DNA of 64,000 nt from Mumia quercus (GTDB lineage Bacteria > Actinomycetota > Actinomycetes > Propionibacteriales > Nocardioidaceae): the NCBI RefSeq assembly GCF_025506335.1, contig NZ_JANZYO010000004.1, positions 310,001 to 374,000 of the forward strand. The letters are read 5' to 3'. Below, one piece after another: positions 1 to 7,875 of this stretch. The notes under the pieces are model-generated. The model was not told the origin of the DNA, searched no databases, and saw only the letters and a program-made list of their open reading frames with translations. Within the stretch, counting starts at the first letter, position 1, and each line of letters starts with the position of its first letter. A program made the position numbers and the translations under genes.

Positions 1-258
1 GGCACGGCACGTGCGAAGACGCGCAAGGTCTCGTGGCGGCCGCCATCGAACAAGGGAGGCGCGAAGATCACCGGCTACCGGCTGGTGGTCAAGAAGGGCA
101 ACAAGGTCCTCCTGAGGAAGAACGTCGGCGCGAGCAAGCGGTCGTACAAGATCAAGCGGGCCAAGCTGCGCAAGGGCAAGCTCACGGTGTACGTCAAGGC
201 GAAGAACAGCAAGGGCTACGGCAAGAACGCCAAGGCGACGTTCCGAGTCCGGAAGTAG
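1..258 (+). CDS. C-terminal fragment, fibronectin type III-like surface protein
   Basis: The window opens inside a frame that runs 85 codons to TAG at 256-258; the start lies outside. The sequence is Lys/Arg/Gly-rich with alternating beta-strand patterns (ITGYRLVV, RSYKI, LTVYVKAKN) and an NSKGYG turn before the last strand. This looks like the second half of a fibronectin type III module, which often ends secreted actinobacterial proteins. Only the C-terminus is visible, so the overall function cannot be given. The next gene ends on the opposite strand 33 bp downstream, so the two converge. Confidence 0.6.
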   Translation, partial: GTARAKTRKVSWRPPSNKGGAKITGYRLVVKKGNKVLLRKNVGASKRSYKIKRAKLRKGKLTVYVKAKNSKGYGKNAKATFRVRK

Positions 259-291
259 ACCGACCCCCACTGGCGAGAGCGGGCGCGGTGG

Positions 292-1170
292 TCAGCGCCC
301 GCTCTCGCTGAAGTGCTGGTAGTCCTTCAGGTTCTTCCAGGCTCCGCCCCAGCCCCACCCGATCGCCGTGAACGCCCGGACCACGGGACCGTCGGCGGTG
401 ATCATCCCCGGCCGGACGTTGCCGCGGTCGACGTACGCCGAGGCGAGCTCGGGGAGGACGACGTCGCCCTTCACGTACGGGTTCTGGAACGGGTTGATGT
501 CGACGGCGAGACCGTACGCGTGCTCGGAGTACGTCGTCGCGCCGCGGGTCGGACGGCACGCGAACGCCACGGTGTTGTTTCCGTCCCCGGTGGGGGCGGC
601 CTTCGCCTCGCCAGCCTTCGGGATCCGCATCTCCTCGAGGGGGAAGCGGGCCTCGTACAGACGCCGGAACGCCTCGACCAGGTCCTTGACCGCGCGTCCG
701 TTCACCAACAGCTCGCCCGTGTGCCGGGCGCCGTCGAAGCCCCAGAACGTCAGCCGCACCCACGCGAGGTCGCGCCGCCCCACGGGACATCCCCGCTTCC
801 ACGTCGAGCGGGCGATCACGCGGGCCGGCGCAGGATCGGCGACGCGGCTGGCGAACCCGTCCCCCGGCAGCGCAGGCAACGAGTCCGGGAGTGTGAAGCG
901 GCGGTTGCGCAGCTCGGGAGGTGTCGGCTGGGCCTCCGCGTAGCCGGCGTCCGTACGTGGCAGCTCCCGGGTGCCGAGCCAGTTCGGCGGGACGGTGCCT
1001 GGCTCCGGGACCACCGTCGGGCTCGCAGGTGCCGGAGAGGGCGGGTCGGTCGTCTCGGTCGTCTCGGGCGCCGACGTCGCGTCGTCCGGGCGGTCGTCTC
1101 CTCCGCCCCCGCAGCCGCTCACCACGACCGCGGCGAGGACCGCCGCGACGATGCCAGTACGAGACCCCAT
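292..1170 (-). CDS. M15-family D-Ala-D-Ala carboxypeptidase-like lipoprotein
   Basis: Predicted exported zinc peptidase acting on peptidoglycan stem peptides, 292 aa. The ATG at 1170 starts a lipoprotein signal (MGSRTGIVAAVLAAVVVSGC) with lipobox VSGC, so it should be anchored on the outer face of the membrane; longer upstream frames lack this signal. A Pro/Thr/Glu-rich linker follows. The catalytic domain at the C-terminus has the M15 zinc motif SEHAYGLAVDIN (His and Asp ligands) and the closing DYQHF motif for the third ligand. A second M15 enzyme lies at 59288-60094. It is divergent from the YqeB-like gene at 1263, with an inverted repeat between them. Exact cleavage specificity is not readable. 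Confidence 0.85.
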   Translation of the reverse strand: MGSRTGIVAAVLAAVVVSGCGGGGDDRPDDATSAPETTETTDPPSPAPASPTVVPEPGTVPPNWLGTRELPRTDAGYAEAQPTPPELRNRRFTLPDSLPALPGDGFASRVADPAPARVIARSTWKRGCPVGRRDLAWVRLTFWGFDGARHTGELLVNGRAVKDLVEAFRRLYEARFPLEEMRIPKAGEAKAAPTGDGNNTVAFACRPTRGATTYSEHAYGLAVDINPFQNPYVKGDVVLPELASAYVDRGNVRPGMITADGPVVRAFTAIGWGWGGAWKNLKDYQHFSESGR

Positions 1171-1192
1171 CTCCTCGAGTCTAGGTCGACCT

Positions 1193-1227
1193 CCGCCTTC
1201 GGTCGCGTCGTGCGAGACCAAAGGCGG
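1193..1227. promoter_or_regulatory. Inverted repeat between divergent genes (CCTTTGGT-type)
   Basis: Arms CCGCCTTCGGTC (1193-1204) and GACCAAAGGCGG (1216-1227) pair at 11 of 12 positions around an 11-nt spacer. It lies between the starts at 1170 (-) and 1263 (+), where an operator would sit. The core CCTTYGGT-N13-ACCAAAGG recurs with the same spacing at 30489-30517. The binding protein is unknown; a hairpin role in the leader is also possible. Confidence 0.5.
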
Positions 1228-1262
1228 ATGCCTCCCTCGTCCTGCCGCCCTAGAGTCGGCCC

Positions 1263-1745
1263 GTGAGCGTCGAAACCCCCACCACGGTGCTGGGCTACAC
1301 ACGAGGCGACAAGATCGCGACCGCGGTCCTCTTCGGCGCAGGTGGCCTGGTGCTCTTCCTCCTCGCACCGCTGCTGGCGGCCTGGCTCGCCGACGTGCCG
1401 GTGGTCCCCTTCAAGGGTCCGCTGGAGTGGATCGGCTCGTTCGACCAGCCGTGGGCGTGGGTGGCGCGGCCGGCCATCGGGCTGGTGGTGGGCGTGGTCG
1501 CCGCCGTCCTCATCCTTGCCGACGAGTACCGCCTCGAGGTCGGCGACGATGCGGTCGTCGTCCACCACGGTGAGGACCGCCGCCGGATCGCGCGCGACCA
1601 CGTCGTCGCCGTCTACCGGGACGGCAAGAAGGTGGTCATCGACGGGACCGACGGACGACGCCTCTTCGAGCACGAGGTCGAGGCAGGACGCGACCAGGTC
1701 GCCGAGGCGTTCACGCGGCACGGCTACCCGTGGGAAGGCCTCTGA
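1263..1745 (+). CDS. YqeB-like membrane protein with PH-like tail
   Basis: 160-aa protein starting at GTG. Two hydrophobic segments at about residues 18-45 and 62-85 are followed by a compact cytosolic beta-rich domain (EYRLEVGDDAVVVHHGEDRRRIARDHV, shown here only as its pattern of short strands) and a final HGYPWEGL. This matches the actinobacterial YqeB/PH-domain membrane family as I remember it; the molecular role is unknown. The 3' end overlaps the convergent M1 peptidase gene by 22 bp. The GTG gives a full first segment and sits about 35 nt beyond the inverted repeat at 1193-1227. Confidence 0.65.
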   Translation: MSVETPTTVLGYTRGDKIATAVLFGAGGLVLFLLAPLLAAWLADVPVVPFKGPLEWIGSFDQPWAWVARPAIGLVVGVVAAVLILADEYRLEVGDDAVVVHHGEDRRRIARDHVVAVYRDGKKVVIDGTDGRRLFEHEVEAGRDQVAEAFTRHGYPWEGL

Positions 1746-3853
1746 CCTCGCGCCCCGACCAGCGGCGGGAGGTCCGCCGCCGGGGCGCGGCGCGCCAGTG
1801 CGCCGGGGACGACGGGCCGTTCGGCGGTGAAGAGCCAGGTGTCGAACAGCGCGTCGAGCTGCTGGCCCGACACCCGCTCGGCGTAGGCGATGAACTGTGG
1901 TGTCGTCACGTTGCGACCCTCGTATCGTGCCGCCCACCCGCGCAGGATCGCGAAGAAGTCGTCGTCACCCACCGCGAGCCGCAGCTGGTGCAGCGTCATC
2001 GCGCCCCGGTCGTACACGGGCCCCGCGAACAGGTTCTCCGGTCCCGGGTCGCCGATGACGACGTCCCAGAACGGGTCGTCGGCGGGGTGCGAGCCGTACG
2101 TGGAGTCGAAGATCTCCTGCGCGGTGGCGACCCCCTTGTCCTCCCACCACAGCCACTCCGCGTACGAGGCGAAGCCCTCGTTGAGCCAGATGTCGCTCCA
2201 TCGCTCCATCGCCAGGCTGTCGCCGTACCACTGGTGCGCCAGCTCGTGCACGATCACGCCCTCGGCGGTCTCGTCGGAGCCACCGAACCACTCCTGCGCG
2301 TAGATCGGACGCGTCTGGTTCTCCAGCGCGAACCCCAGCCCTGCGAACGCGTCCACGAGACCACCCGACGCCGAGAACGGGTAGTCGCCGAAGCTGGCCT
2401 GCAGGAAGTCGAGGATCTGCGGATGCTTCGTGAACGCGGCCTCCGCCTTCTCGCCGAGCGTCGCCGGCCCGTCGTCGGGCGTGCCGGCGATCCAGTCGTT
2501 CGGGTTCGGGGCGCTTCCGGCCGGGGCGCCCGTCACCGCCCAGCCGTCGAGGGTGTCGCCGTCGTCCTCGAAGGACGTGCTTCCTGCCCCCGTCGGGGTG
2601 GTGACGTCGTCGACGAAGACGCCGCGGGCCTGCACGAGGTCGTCGCTGGCGTACGTGATCGCGACCTCGACCGGGCCGTCGGCCCACGCGCCCAGGTCGA
2701 CGCGCCACTGCTCGTACCCGTCCGAGCTCCCCGTGGCGGCGTTCCACGTCCCGCTCGTGCCGGTCGGCGTGCAGGCACCCTCGGCGTCGACGCTCTGGTA
2801 GTGCCTGAGGAACGGGTGCAGGCCCAGCCAGTACGGGCACGAGTCGCCGGTGCTGGTGCTGGTGGCACCTCCGAGGTCGGGGAGCGTGGTCCAGTCGTCC
2901 TGACCCGGCGTCCGCGCCTCGACGAAGAGGAAGTCCCAGTCGGACTCGGTCGCACGATCCACCCAGAAGCCCAGCTCCCCGCCACCCGCGGGGACGTCGA
3001 TCGTGCGGCTCAGCCGCTTGTACGACGCTGCGTCGCCGGTGGCCTGCGAGATCGCGTACCGGTCGCCCGTATGTGGTTGCACCGGCACGTACAGCTTCGG
3101 GTCGATCGCCTCGACCATCCGGATGCCGTCGTACCGGTAGTCCTTGAGCCTGAACTCTCCGATCGTGGCCGTCGTGAGGTACGAGGCCATCGGCTCGCGC
3201 GCCTCCCACGCCCACGTCGTCCAGCCCTTGTGCGTACGGTGCCCGCGCGGGACGCCGTTCGCGACGGCCTCGAGGCCCTTCGGCACGGTGACGCGGAACG
3301 AGTACGACGCCTTGTCGCTCGGGTGGTCGTTGACGGGGTACCAGGTGTCGGCCACGTGAGGCTGGCCGACGACCAGTGCGCCGTCGTCGGTGTGGATGAA
3401 CCCTGAGCCGTCCTCCAAGGTCTGCGGCACCCCGCCGTACGTGACCTCCGTCGTGAACGAGGTCCGCTTGCGCAGCCCGCGCGCCGGGATCACGGTGAGC
3501 TCGCCGTCGCGGTGGCGCCAGGACGCGCGCCTGCCGTCGACGCGCACCGAGCGCACGGTCAGTCCGTCGAGGTCGAGGTTGAACCGTGACAAGTTCTGCG
3601 TCGCCGTGGCCCGGATCCGTGCCGTGCCCGTCAACCGGTCGGTCGCCGGGTCGTACCGGACGTCGAGCGCGTAGTGCCGGGCGTCGTACCCGCCGTTGCC
3701 GTCGGTCGGGAAGTACGGGTCACCGATGCCGGCCGCGCCGGGGGTGAAGTGCGGGCGCGGGCCCGGGCGGGCGTCTGCCGGAGCGGCGAGCACGGCGGCT
3801 GCGAGCGCGACACCGCAGAGCGAGGAGACGAGGACGAGGGCAGGACGACGCAT
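1724..3853 (-). CDS. Secreted M1-family zinc aminopeptidase with inserted domain
   Basis: Exported aminopeptidase, 709 aa. The N-terminal Sec signal ends near ALAAAVLAAPADARPG. The M1 zinc site is complete: HELAH at residues 536-540 (ligands H536, H540, catalytic E537) and NEGFASY with ligand E559. An N-terminal beta domain (about 40-230) precedes it. Between them, about residues 270-455, sits an insertion with paired GFWVDRATESDWDFLFVEA-like strands and an FEDDGDTLDGW-type segment, resembling the beta-sandwich modules of immune-inhibitor-A-like proteases. It probably trims extracellular peptides; the insert may bind substrate or wall. The last 22 bp overlap the convergent YqeB-like gene. Confidence 0.9.
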   Translation of the reverse strand: MRRPALVLVSSLCGVALAAAVLAAPADARPGPRPHFTPGAAGIGDPYFPTDGNGGYDARHYALDVRYDPATDRLTGTARIRATATQNLSRFNLDLDGLTVRSVRVDGRRASWRHRDGELTVIPARGLRKRTSFTTEVTYGGVPQTLEDGSGFIHTDDGALVVGQPHVADTWYPVNDHPSDKASYSFRVTVPKGLEAVANGVPRGHRTHKGWTTWAWEAREPMASYLTTATIGEFRLKDYRYDGIRMVEAIDPKLYVPVQPHTGDRYAISQATGDAASYKRLSRTIDVPAGGGELGFWVDRATESDWDFLFVEARTPGQDDWTTLPDLGGATSTSTGDSCPYWLGLHPFLRHYQSVDAEGACTPTGTSGTWNAATGSSDGYEQWRVDLGAWADGPVEVAITYASDDLVQARGVFVDDVTTPTGAGSTSFEDDGDTLDGWAVTGAPAGSAPNPNDWIAGTPDDGPATLGEKAEAAFTKHPQILDFLQASFGDYPFSASGGLVDAFAGLGFALENQTRPIYAQEWFGGSDETAEGVIVHELAHQWYGDSLAMERWSDIWLNEGFASYAEWLWWEDKGVATAQEIFDSTYGSHPADDPFWDVVIGDPGPENLFAGPVYDRGAMTLHQLRLAVGDDDFFAILRGWAARYEGRNVTTPQFIAYAERVSGQQLDALFDTWLFTAERPVVPGALARRAPAADLPPLVGARGQRPSHG

Positions 3854-3924
3854 GGGGAACCTCCAGAGGATCCAGGTCGTCTCTCACTGTGCGCCTGGGT
3901 GCCGACGCCGGCAACCGGGCCGGG

Positions 3925-4356
3925 TCAGCGGCGCCGCGGACGGTCGCGCCATGCGGCCGTCGCCCACAGCGCCCACAGCACGAGGAGCGGCTGGAACAGC
4001 AGCCGGATCGCCCGCGCGCGGTCGGTGTCGAGGCCGAAGGCGTCGGTGTGCGTCACGTACTGCGAGATGTTGCCGGGGAAGACCGCCACGAAGAACGCGG
4101 CGGTGAGCCACCCCACAGCCACGCGCTTGCCGGGGAGCCCGAGCAGCGCGCCTCCCAGGCCGATCTCGACGAAGCCTGAAGCGATCACCACCGTGTCCCC
4201 GTCGAGCGGGACCCAGTCGGGGACCTGCGCAAGGAACTCGCGACGCGCGAACGTCAGGTGGCTGATCCCGGCGAAGAGCAGGAAGGCGCCGAGCGCGAGC
4301 CTCCCGATCGTGCGGGGTGCCGACACCGTCGGCGCCGTCGTGCCATCGTCACTCAT
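3925..4356 (-). CDS. DoxX-family integral membrane protein
   Basis: 143 aa with four hydrophobic segments and the DoxX-type pattern LLFAGISHLTF near the N-terminus, then VEIGLGGALL and FPGNISQYV. The family is small quinone-associated or redox-linked membrane proteins; no catalytic residues can be named. It ends 71 bp upstream of the M1 peptidase start on the same strand and begins only 9 bp after the TetR gene stop, so TetR-DoxX probably form one transcript. Two other DoxX-like proteins are at 19535 and 34090. Confidence 0.8.
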   Translation of the reverse strand: MSDDGTTAPTVSAPRTIGRLALGAFLLFAGISHLTFARREFLAQVPDWVPLDGDTVVIASGFVEIGLGGALLGLPGKRVAVGWLTAAFFVAVFPGNISQYVTHTDAFGLDTDRARAIRLLFQPLLVLWALWATAAWRDRPRRR

Positions 4357-4365
4357 CGTGCCAAC

Positions 4366-5013
4366 CTACGGGCACAGGCGCGGGAGGAGCGCTGCGCACT
4401 CGCGCCGCAGGAACGCGAGCGCTTCACGGTCCCCGGCGAGGAAGTCGATGAGCGCCCGCAGGAAGAGCCCGTCGTACAGCGAGTACGCGACCGTGGGCTC
4501 GACGAGCGGCGAGCTCTCGGCCAGCTCGGCGTACCGCGTGACCACCCGCCAGATCATCTGCTCGAGCAGGAGGTCGATCTCCTTGATGACCTCCACGAGC
4601 TCGGTCGTGAACATGCTCTGGTTGCGCAGGTCGTACCACATGCGGTGGAGGGTGCTCTCCTCGCGGAGCGTTGCCGCCATCGCGACGGCGAAGCCCTCGC
4701 GCAGCTCGTCGGGTGTCGTGGCGCTCTCGAGGATGCCGTCGTACTGCCTCACGCAGTCCTGTTTGTACTGCCGGATGCAGTGCTGCATCAGGTCGAGCTT
4801 GTCGCTGAAGTAGTAGTGGACGACGCCGTGGGAGAAGTCGGAGTTCTGAGCGATGTCTCGCAAGCCGGTGTTGGCGTAGCCGTTGGCCGCGAGGGTGACG
4901 AGCGCGGAGTCGGCGATCTCGCTGCGACGGCGCTCGAACTTGTCGACGGCCGCACGCTCGGCGCGTGCGCGGTGTCGACCTCTCGGGCCCTCGGTGACGC
5001 TCATCTCTGTCAT
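4366..5013 (-). CDS. TetR/AcrR-family transcriptional regulator
   Basis: 215 aa. A helix-turn-helix lies in about residues 30-75: IADSALVTLAANGYANTGLR followed by the recognition-helix region NSDFSHGVVHYYFSDKLDL, typical of TetR proteins. The C-terminal half is alpha-helical and should bind ligand and dimerise; the ligand is not predictable. It is divergent from the alpha/beta hydrolase at 5255 and followed directly by DoxX, so either may be its target. A 16-bp inverted repeat at 5071-5086, about 60 nt upstream of its start, is a candidate operator. Confidence 0.88.
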   Translation of the reverse strand: MTEMSVTEGPRGRHRARAERAAVDKFERRRSEIADSALVTLAANGYANTGLRDIAQNSDFSHGVVHYYFSDKLDLMQHCIRQYKQDCVRQYDGILESATTPDELREGFAVAMAATLREESTLHRMWYDLRNQSMFTTELVEVIKEIDLLLEQMIWRVVTRYAELAESSPLVEPTVAYSLYDGLFLRALIDFLAGDREALAFLRRECAALLPRLCP

Positions 5014-5070
5014 CGTACGGGCGCCCGGCGTGAGCCGTTACAACTTTTTTGGACGAATGGCTACAAAATT

Positions 5071-5086
5071 CTTGTCAGGTGTCAAG
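5071..5086. promoter_or_regulatory. Candidate TetR operator, imperfect 16-bp palindrome
   Basis: CTTGTCA-GG-TGTCAAG (6 of 7 arm positions match) lies in an unusually AT-rich patch (5036-5090) of the 241-bp divergent region between the TetR gene (start 5013) and the hydrolase (start 5255). Size and position fit a TetR dimer site. No other convincing element was seen in this gap. Confidence 0.45.
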
Positions 5087-5254
5087 ATTTCTGGTGTGCT
5101 TAGTCCGTCATCGGTTCGCGGCCTGTGACAGAGAGGCTCGGCGTCGGCGGGGGCGGCACCGGGCCTCTCTAGTTTTTCCCCGTGCAACGGCCACCACGGG
5201 GCGCCATGTTCGGGTCATCCTGAGGAGTCGACGGCCGAACCGAGAGGTGTCCCG

Positions 5255-6100
5255 ATGAGCGACGCACCCGCACCGACGCCCGACACGATCGTCCTCGTCC
5301 ACGGGCTCTGGATGACCCCGCGGAGCTGGGAAGGGTGGGTGGACTACTACGGCGCCCAGGGCTACACCGTCCTGACTCCCGGCTACCCCGGCTTCGAGAT
5401 CGAGGTCGAGGCGCTGCGCGAGAACCCCGACGTGATCGCGAACCTCACCGTCCCCGAGACGGTCGACCACCTGGCCTCGGTGGTGGAGGCGCTCGACGCG
5501 CCGCCGATCATCATGGGGCACTCCTTCGGCGGCACGCTGACGCAGCTGCTCCTGGCCCGCGGCCTCGGGTGCGCAGGTGTCGTCATCGACTCGGCCCCGA
5601 CCGAAGGTGTCCACGTCACCCCGCTGTCTCAGGTGAAGTCGCTCTTCCCGGCGCTGAAGAACCCCGCCAACCGGCACAAGGCCGTGGGCTTCACCCCCGA
5701 GGAGTTCCACTACGCCTTCACCAACACGCTCCCCCGGGACGAGTCCGACCGGGTGTGGGAGCGCTACGCCATCCCGGCGCCGGGGAGCTGGATCTGGGCG
5801 TACGGGCTCTTCGCGAACCTCAAGCCGGGCCACCAGGAGACCTGGGTCGACTACGACAACGACGACCGCGCCCCGCTGCTCTTCCTCGCCGGCAGCGAGG
5901 ACCACATCATGCCGCCGTCGGTGAACCGGTCGAACGCGAAGCACTACGAGGGCTCGGCCTCGCTCACGGAGTACGAAGAGCTCGAGGGTCGCGACCACTG
6001 GACGTGCGCCGCACCAGGGTGGGAGGCCGTCGCCGACCGTGCGCTCGAGTGGGCGCTGGCCCACGCGCGGAGCACTCCGGGAGCGACGTCCAGCAGCTGA
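5255..6100 (+). CDS. Alpha/beta hydrolase
   Basis: 281 aa, cytoplasmic, no signal peptide. The fold markers are the oxyanion motif VLVHGLW near residue 16, nucleophile elbow GHSFGG with Ser90, an acid candidate in LFLAGSEDHIMP (about 215), and the terminal histidine in EGRDHW (about 250). It belongs to the broad lipase/esterase group with a lid region around residues 130-190; the substrate is unknown. It is divergent from the TetR gene at 4366, the likely regulator. Start ATG chosen because the hydrolase fold begins within 12 residues. Confidence 0.85.
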   Translation: MSDAPAPTPDTIVLVHGLWMTPRSWEGWVDYYGAQGYTVLTPGYPGFEIEVEALRENPDVIANLTVPETVDHLASVVEALDAPPIIMGHSFGGTLTQLLLARGLGCAGVVIDSAPTEGVHVTPLSQVKSLFPALKNPANRHKAVGFTPEEFHYAFTNTLPRDESDRVWERYAIPAPGSWIWAYGLFANLKPGHQETWVDYDNDDRAPLLFLAGSEDHIMPPSVNRSNAKHYEGSASLTEYEELEGRDHWTCAAPGWEAVADRALEWALAHARSTPGATSSS

Positions 6101-6119
6101 GCGCCGCTCGGGGAGAGGC

Positions 6120-6482
6120 TCAGGCGGAGGCGAGCCGCTCGACCAGCGCAGCCTCGTCCTCGACGAACCACGTGTGCAACCCGCGGTTCGCCTCACGGAC
6201 GTAGTCGCGGAACGCATCGCTGGCGGCCACGTGGTCGGTGACGTCACCGACCACCGCCAGCCGCAGCCGGTAGTTCACAAGCTTCTGCGTGACCTCGCCC
6301 AGCAGTCCCGAGCGGAGTCGGAAGAACTCCGGTGACAGCCGCGACGCCGGCACCGCCACCAGCTCCGCCTCGCACCCGAACGCCTCACCGACGAGGTCGA
6401 GCGCGTCCTGGGTGGACGCGATCTGGGGACCGTCGGGGTCGACGAAAAGGACGCGGACGTCGTGGTGCTCGGCGGTGCGCAT
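6120..6482 (-). CDS. DUF4180 domain protein
   Basis: 120-aa cytoplasmic protein matching the DUF4180 pattern: a first strand VRVLFVDPDG, then LIGEAF-like helix, LSPEFFRLRSGLLGEVTQKLVNYRLRLAVVG compressed here to its key stretch LSPEFFRLRSG, and the ending REANRG...WFV. The function is unknown. ATG at 6482 is chosen because conserved sequence begins at once; a longer in-frame version to 6602 would run into the upstream gene. It starts 20 bp after the stop of the PCD-VOC gene, so the two are probably co-transcribed. Confidence 0.75.
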   Translation of the reverse strand: MRTAEHHDVRVLFVDPDGPQIASTQDALDLVGEAFGCEAELVAVPASRLSPEFFRLRSGLLGEVTQKLVNYRLRLAVVGDVTDHVAASDAFRDYVREANRGLHTWFVEDEAALVERLASA

Positions 6483-6501
6483 GTCCAGACCGTACTCGGT
6501 C

Positions 6502-7173
6502 TCAGCCTCGGTCCTGCCACGTGCAGAAGCAGACCTTGTTGCCCTCGGGGTCGGCGAGGACCCAGAAGCTGGGCGCTTCGGAGTCGCTGACGAGCGTCCC
6601 ACCCGCAGCGACCGCGGCGTCGATCCTCGGCTGGACCTGCGAAGGCTCGATCCACACGTCGAGGTGCCAGCGCTGCCGTGGCTCGTCGCTGCTGGACGGC
6701 TGGAACCAGATCGTCGGCAGCGTCCCGTACGCGTCGCTGACCTCGTTGCCGGCTTCGCGAGCCGCGTCGTCCTCCATCGCGAGCGCGGCCCGCCAGAAAG
6801 GCAGCACCTGCTCGTACGACGGGGTGTCGAGCGCGAGCTCGAGCCGCGAGACGGTCGCGCACTCCATGGAGACGTCGGAGCCGGCGGCGGCGTCAGCTAC
6901 GAGCCCGCTGATCGTCCGCGCGAGCCGGACGTCGCGCTCGGTGATGCCGCCGGCGTCGTGGCTCGCGAGCCGGACGTCGACGTGGGTGTAGCGAAGGTCG
7001 AGGTCAGGATGGTGGCCCATCTCCTCGGCGGCGGCCCCGATGGCGTTCACGAGCGCCAGCCCGGTCGCGAAGTCGGGGGTGCGGATCCGGGTCTGGAGGC
7101 CACCGATGAGGTTCGCCCACCCATCGAGGCGCTCGTCTGCGATCTGCGGGCCGGTCAACGTCTGCGTCGTCAT
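6502..7173 (-). CDS. Pterin-4a-carbinolamine dehydratase / VOC fusion
   Basis: 223 aa with two domains. Residues 1-95 resemble pterin-4a-carbinolamine dehydratase: start region TLTGPQIADERLDGW and the catalytic-type stretch MGHHPDLDLRYTHVDVRLAS. Residues 105-223 are a vicinal-oxygen-chelate (glyoxalase-like) half with WHLDVWIEPSQV and a final DPEGNKVCFCTW strand. This fused architecture occurs in actinobacteria, but its substrate is not established to my knowledge. ATG at 7173 gives the canonical dehydratase N-terminus. It lies just upstream of the DUF4180 gene. Confidence 0.82.
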   Translation of the reverse strand: MTTQTLTGPQIADERLDGWANLIGGLQTRIRTPDFATGLALVNAIGAAAEEMGHHPDLDLRYTHVDVRLASHDAGGITERDVRLARTISGLVADAAAGSDVSMECATVSRLELALDTPSYEQVLPFWRAALAMEDDAAREAGNEVSDAYGTLPTIWFQPSSSDEPRQRWHLDVWIEPSQVQPRIDAAVAAGGTLVSDSEAPSFWVLADPEGNKVCFCTWQDRG

Positions 7174-7362
7174 CGCCCCATGCTTGCGCGAGCAGGCCGT
7201 GCTGTCACCCGCGTGCGTCACTCCCAGCGGAAGAACCTCGAGGCGATGCCCACGCCGACGACGAGGGCCGCGACGAGGCTGGTCGGCCCAGGACGCCGAG
7301 ACGACCTGCACCGACGCCCCGAACGGCAGCCCTCCGGACAGGGGTGATCGGCTGAACCGTCG

Positions 7363-7388
7363 ACAATACGACCGATCGGTCGTATTGT
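7363..7388. promoter_or_regulatory. Perfect 26-bp TetR-type palindrome
   Basis: Half-site ACAATACGACCGA is followed immediately by its exact reverse complement. It ends 7 bp before the ATG of the thioesterase gene at 7396, so bound protein would block initiation. The ACCGATCGGT centre is characteristic of TetR-family operators. The TetR at 7876-8463, convergent with the thioesterase, is the natural candidate, but no copy is seen at that regulator's own start. Confidence 0.8.
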
Positions 7389-7395
7389 TTGCCGC

Positions 7396-7863
7396 ATGAC
7401 ACTTACGAACGAGAAGAACGCTGCCCTGGACGAGCCGTCGTACGGGGTGGTCGTGCCCGTCCGCGTCTACCTCGACGACCTCGACGGCTTCGGGATGCTC
7501 AACCACGTCGAGTACGCGCGGTTGTTCGACCACGCCGTCATCGACTTCTGGACCGACGCCGGCTGGGTCCTCGACCCGACGAGGTCCGTCCAGGCGATCC
7601 GCGAGGTCCACCTGACCTTCCACCAGCCCATCACCGCGACCGGTGACGTCGCCGTCCACCTGTGGGTGGACGAGGCAGGCCGCACAAGCGTGAACTACCG
7701 CTTCCGGATCCTGTCCACCGACCACACCACCCTGCACGCCGAAGGGTCGCGCCGCCTGGTGAACCTCGACCCCGCGACGCTGCGGCCGACGCCGTTGACC
7801 GACGAGCAGTGGACGTACGCCGCACCGTTGCTGGCCGATCACGTCAAGCGCCCGACGGCCTGA
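7396..7863 (+). CDS. Acyl-CoA thioesterase, hotdog fold (4HBT type)
   Basis: 155 aa. The signature VYLDDLDGFGMLNHVEYARL (about residues 25-44) carries the Asp...Asn-His...Tyr pattern of the 4-hydroxybenzoyl-CoA/YbgC thioesterase group and is followed by the long central helix and sheet. It should hydrolyse a CoA thioester; chain specificity is not readable. The gene starts 7 bp downstream of a perfect TetR palindrome and meets a TetR gene tail to tail at 7876, suggesting control by an acyl-CoA-sensing repressor. Confidence 0.85.
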   Translation: MTLTNEKNAALDEPSYGVVVPVRVYLDDLDGFGMLNHVEYARLFDHAVIDFWTDAGWVLDPTRSVQAIREVHLTFHQPITATGDVAVHLWVDEAGRTSVNYRFRILSTDHTTLHAEGSRRLVNLDPATLRPTPLTDEQWTYAAPLLADHVKRPTA

Positions 7864-7875
7864 GCCCGGCGCCCG

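Noticed and set aside
7174-7362. Small membrane-protein gene ending in a VVGVGIASRFFRWE-like tail on the minus strand
   Set aside because: The frame has a plausible hydrophobic end but no start codon before the TetR palindrome; at most a gene remnant.
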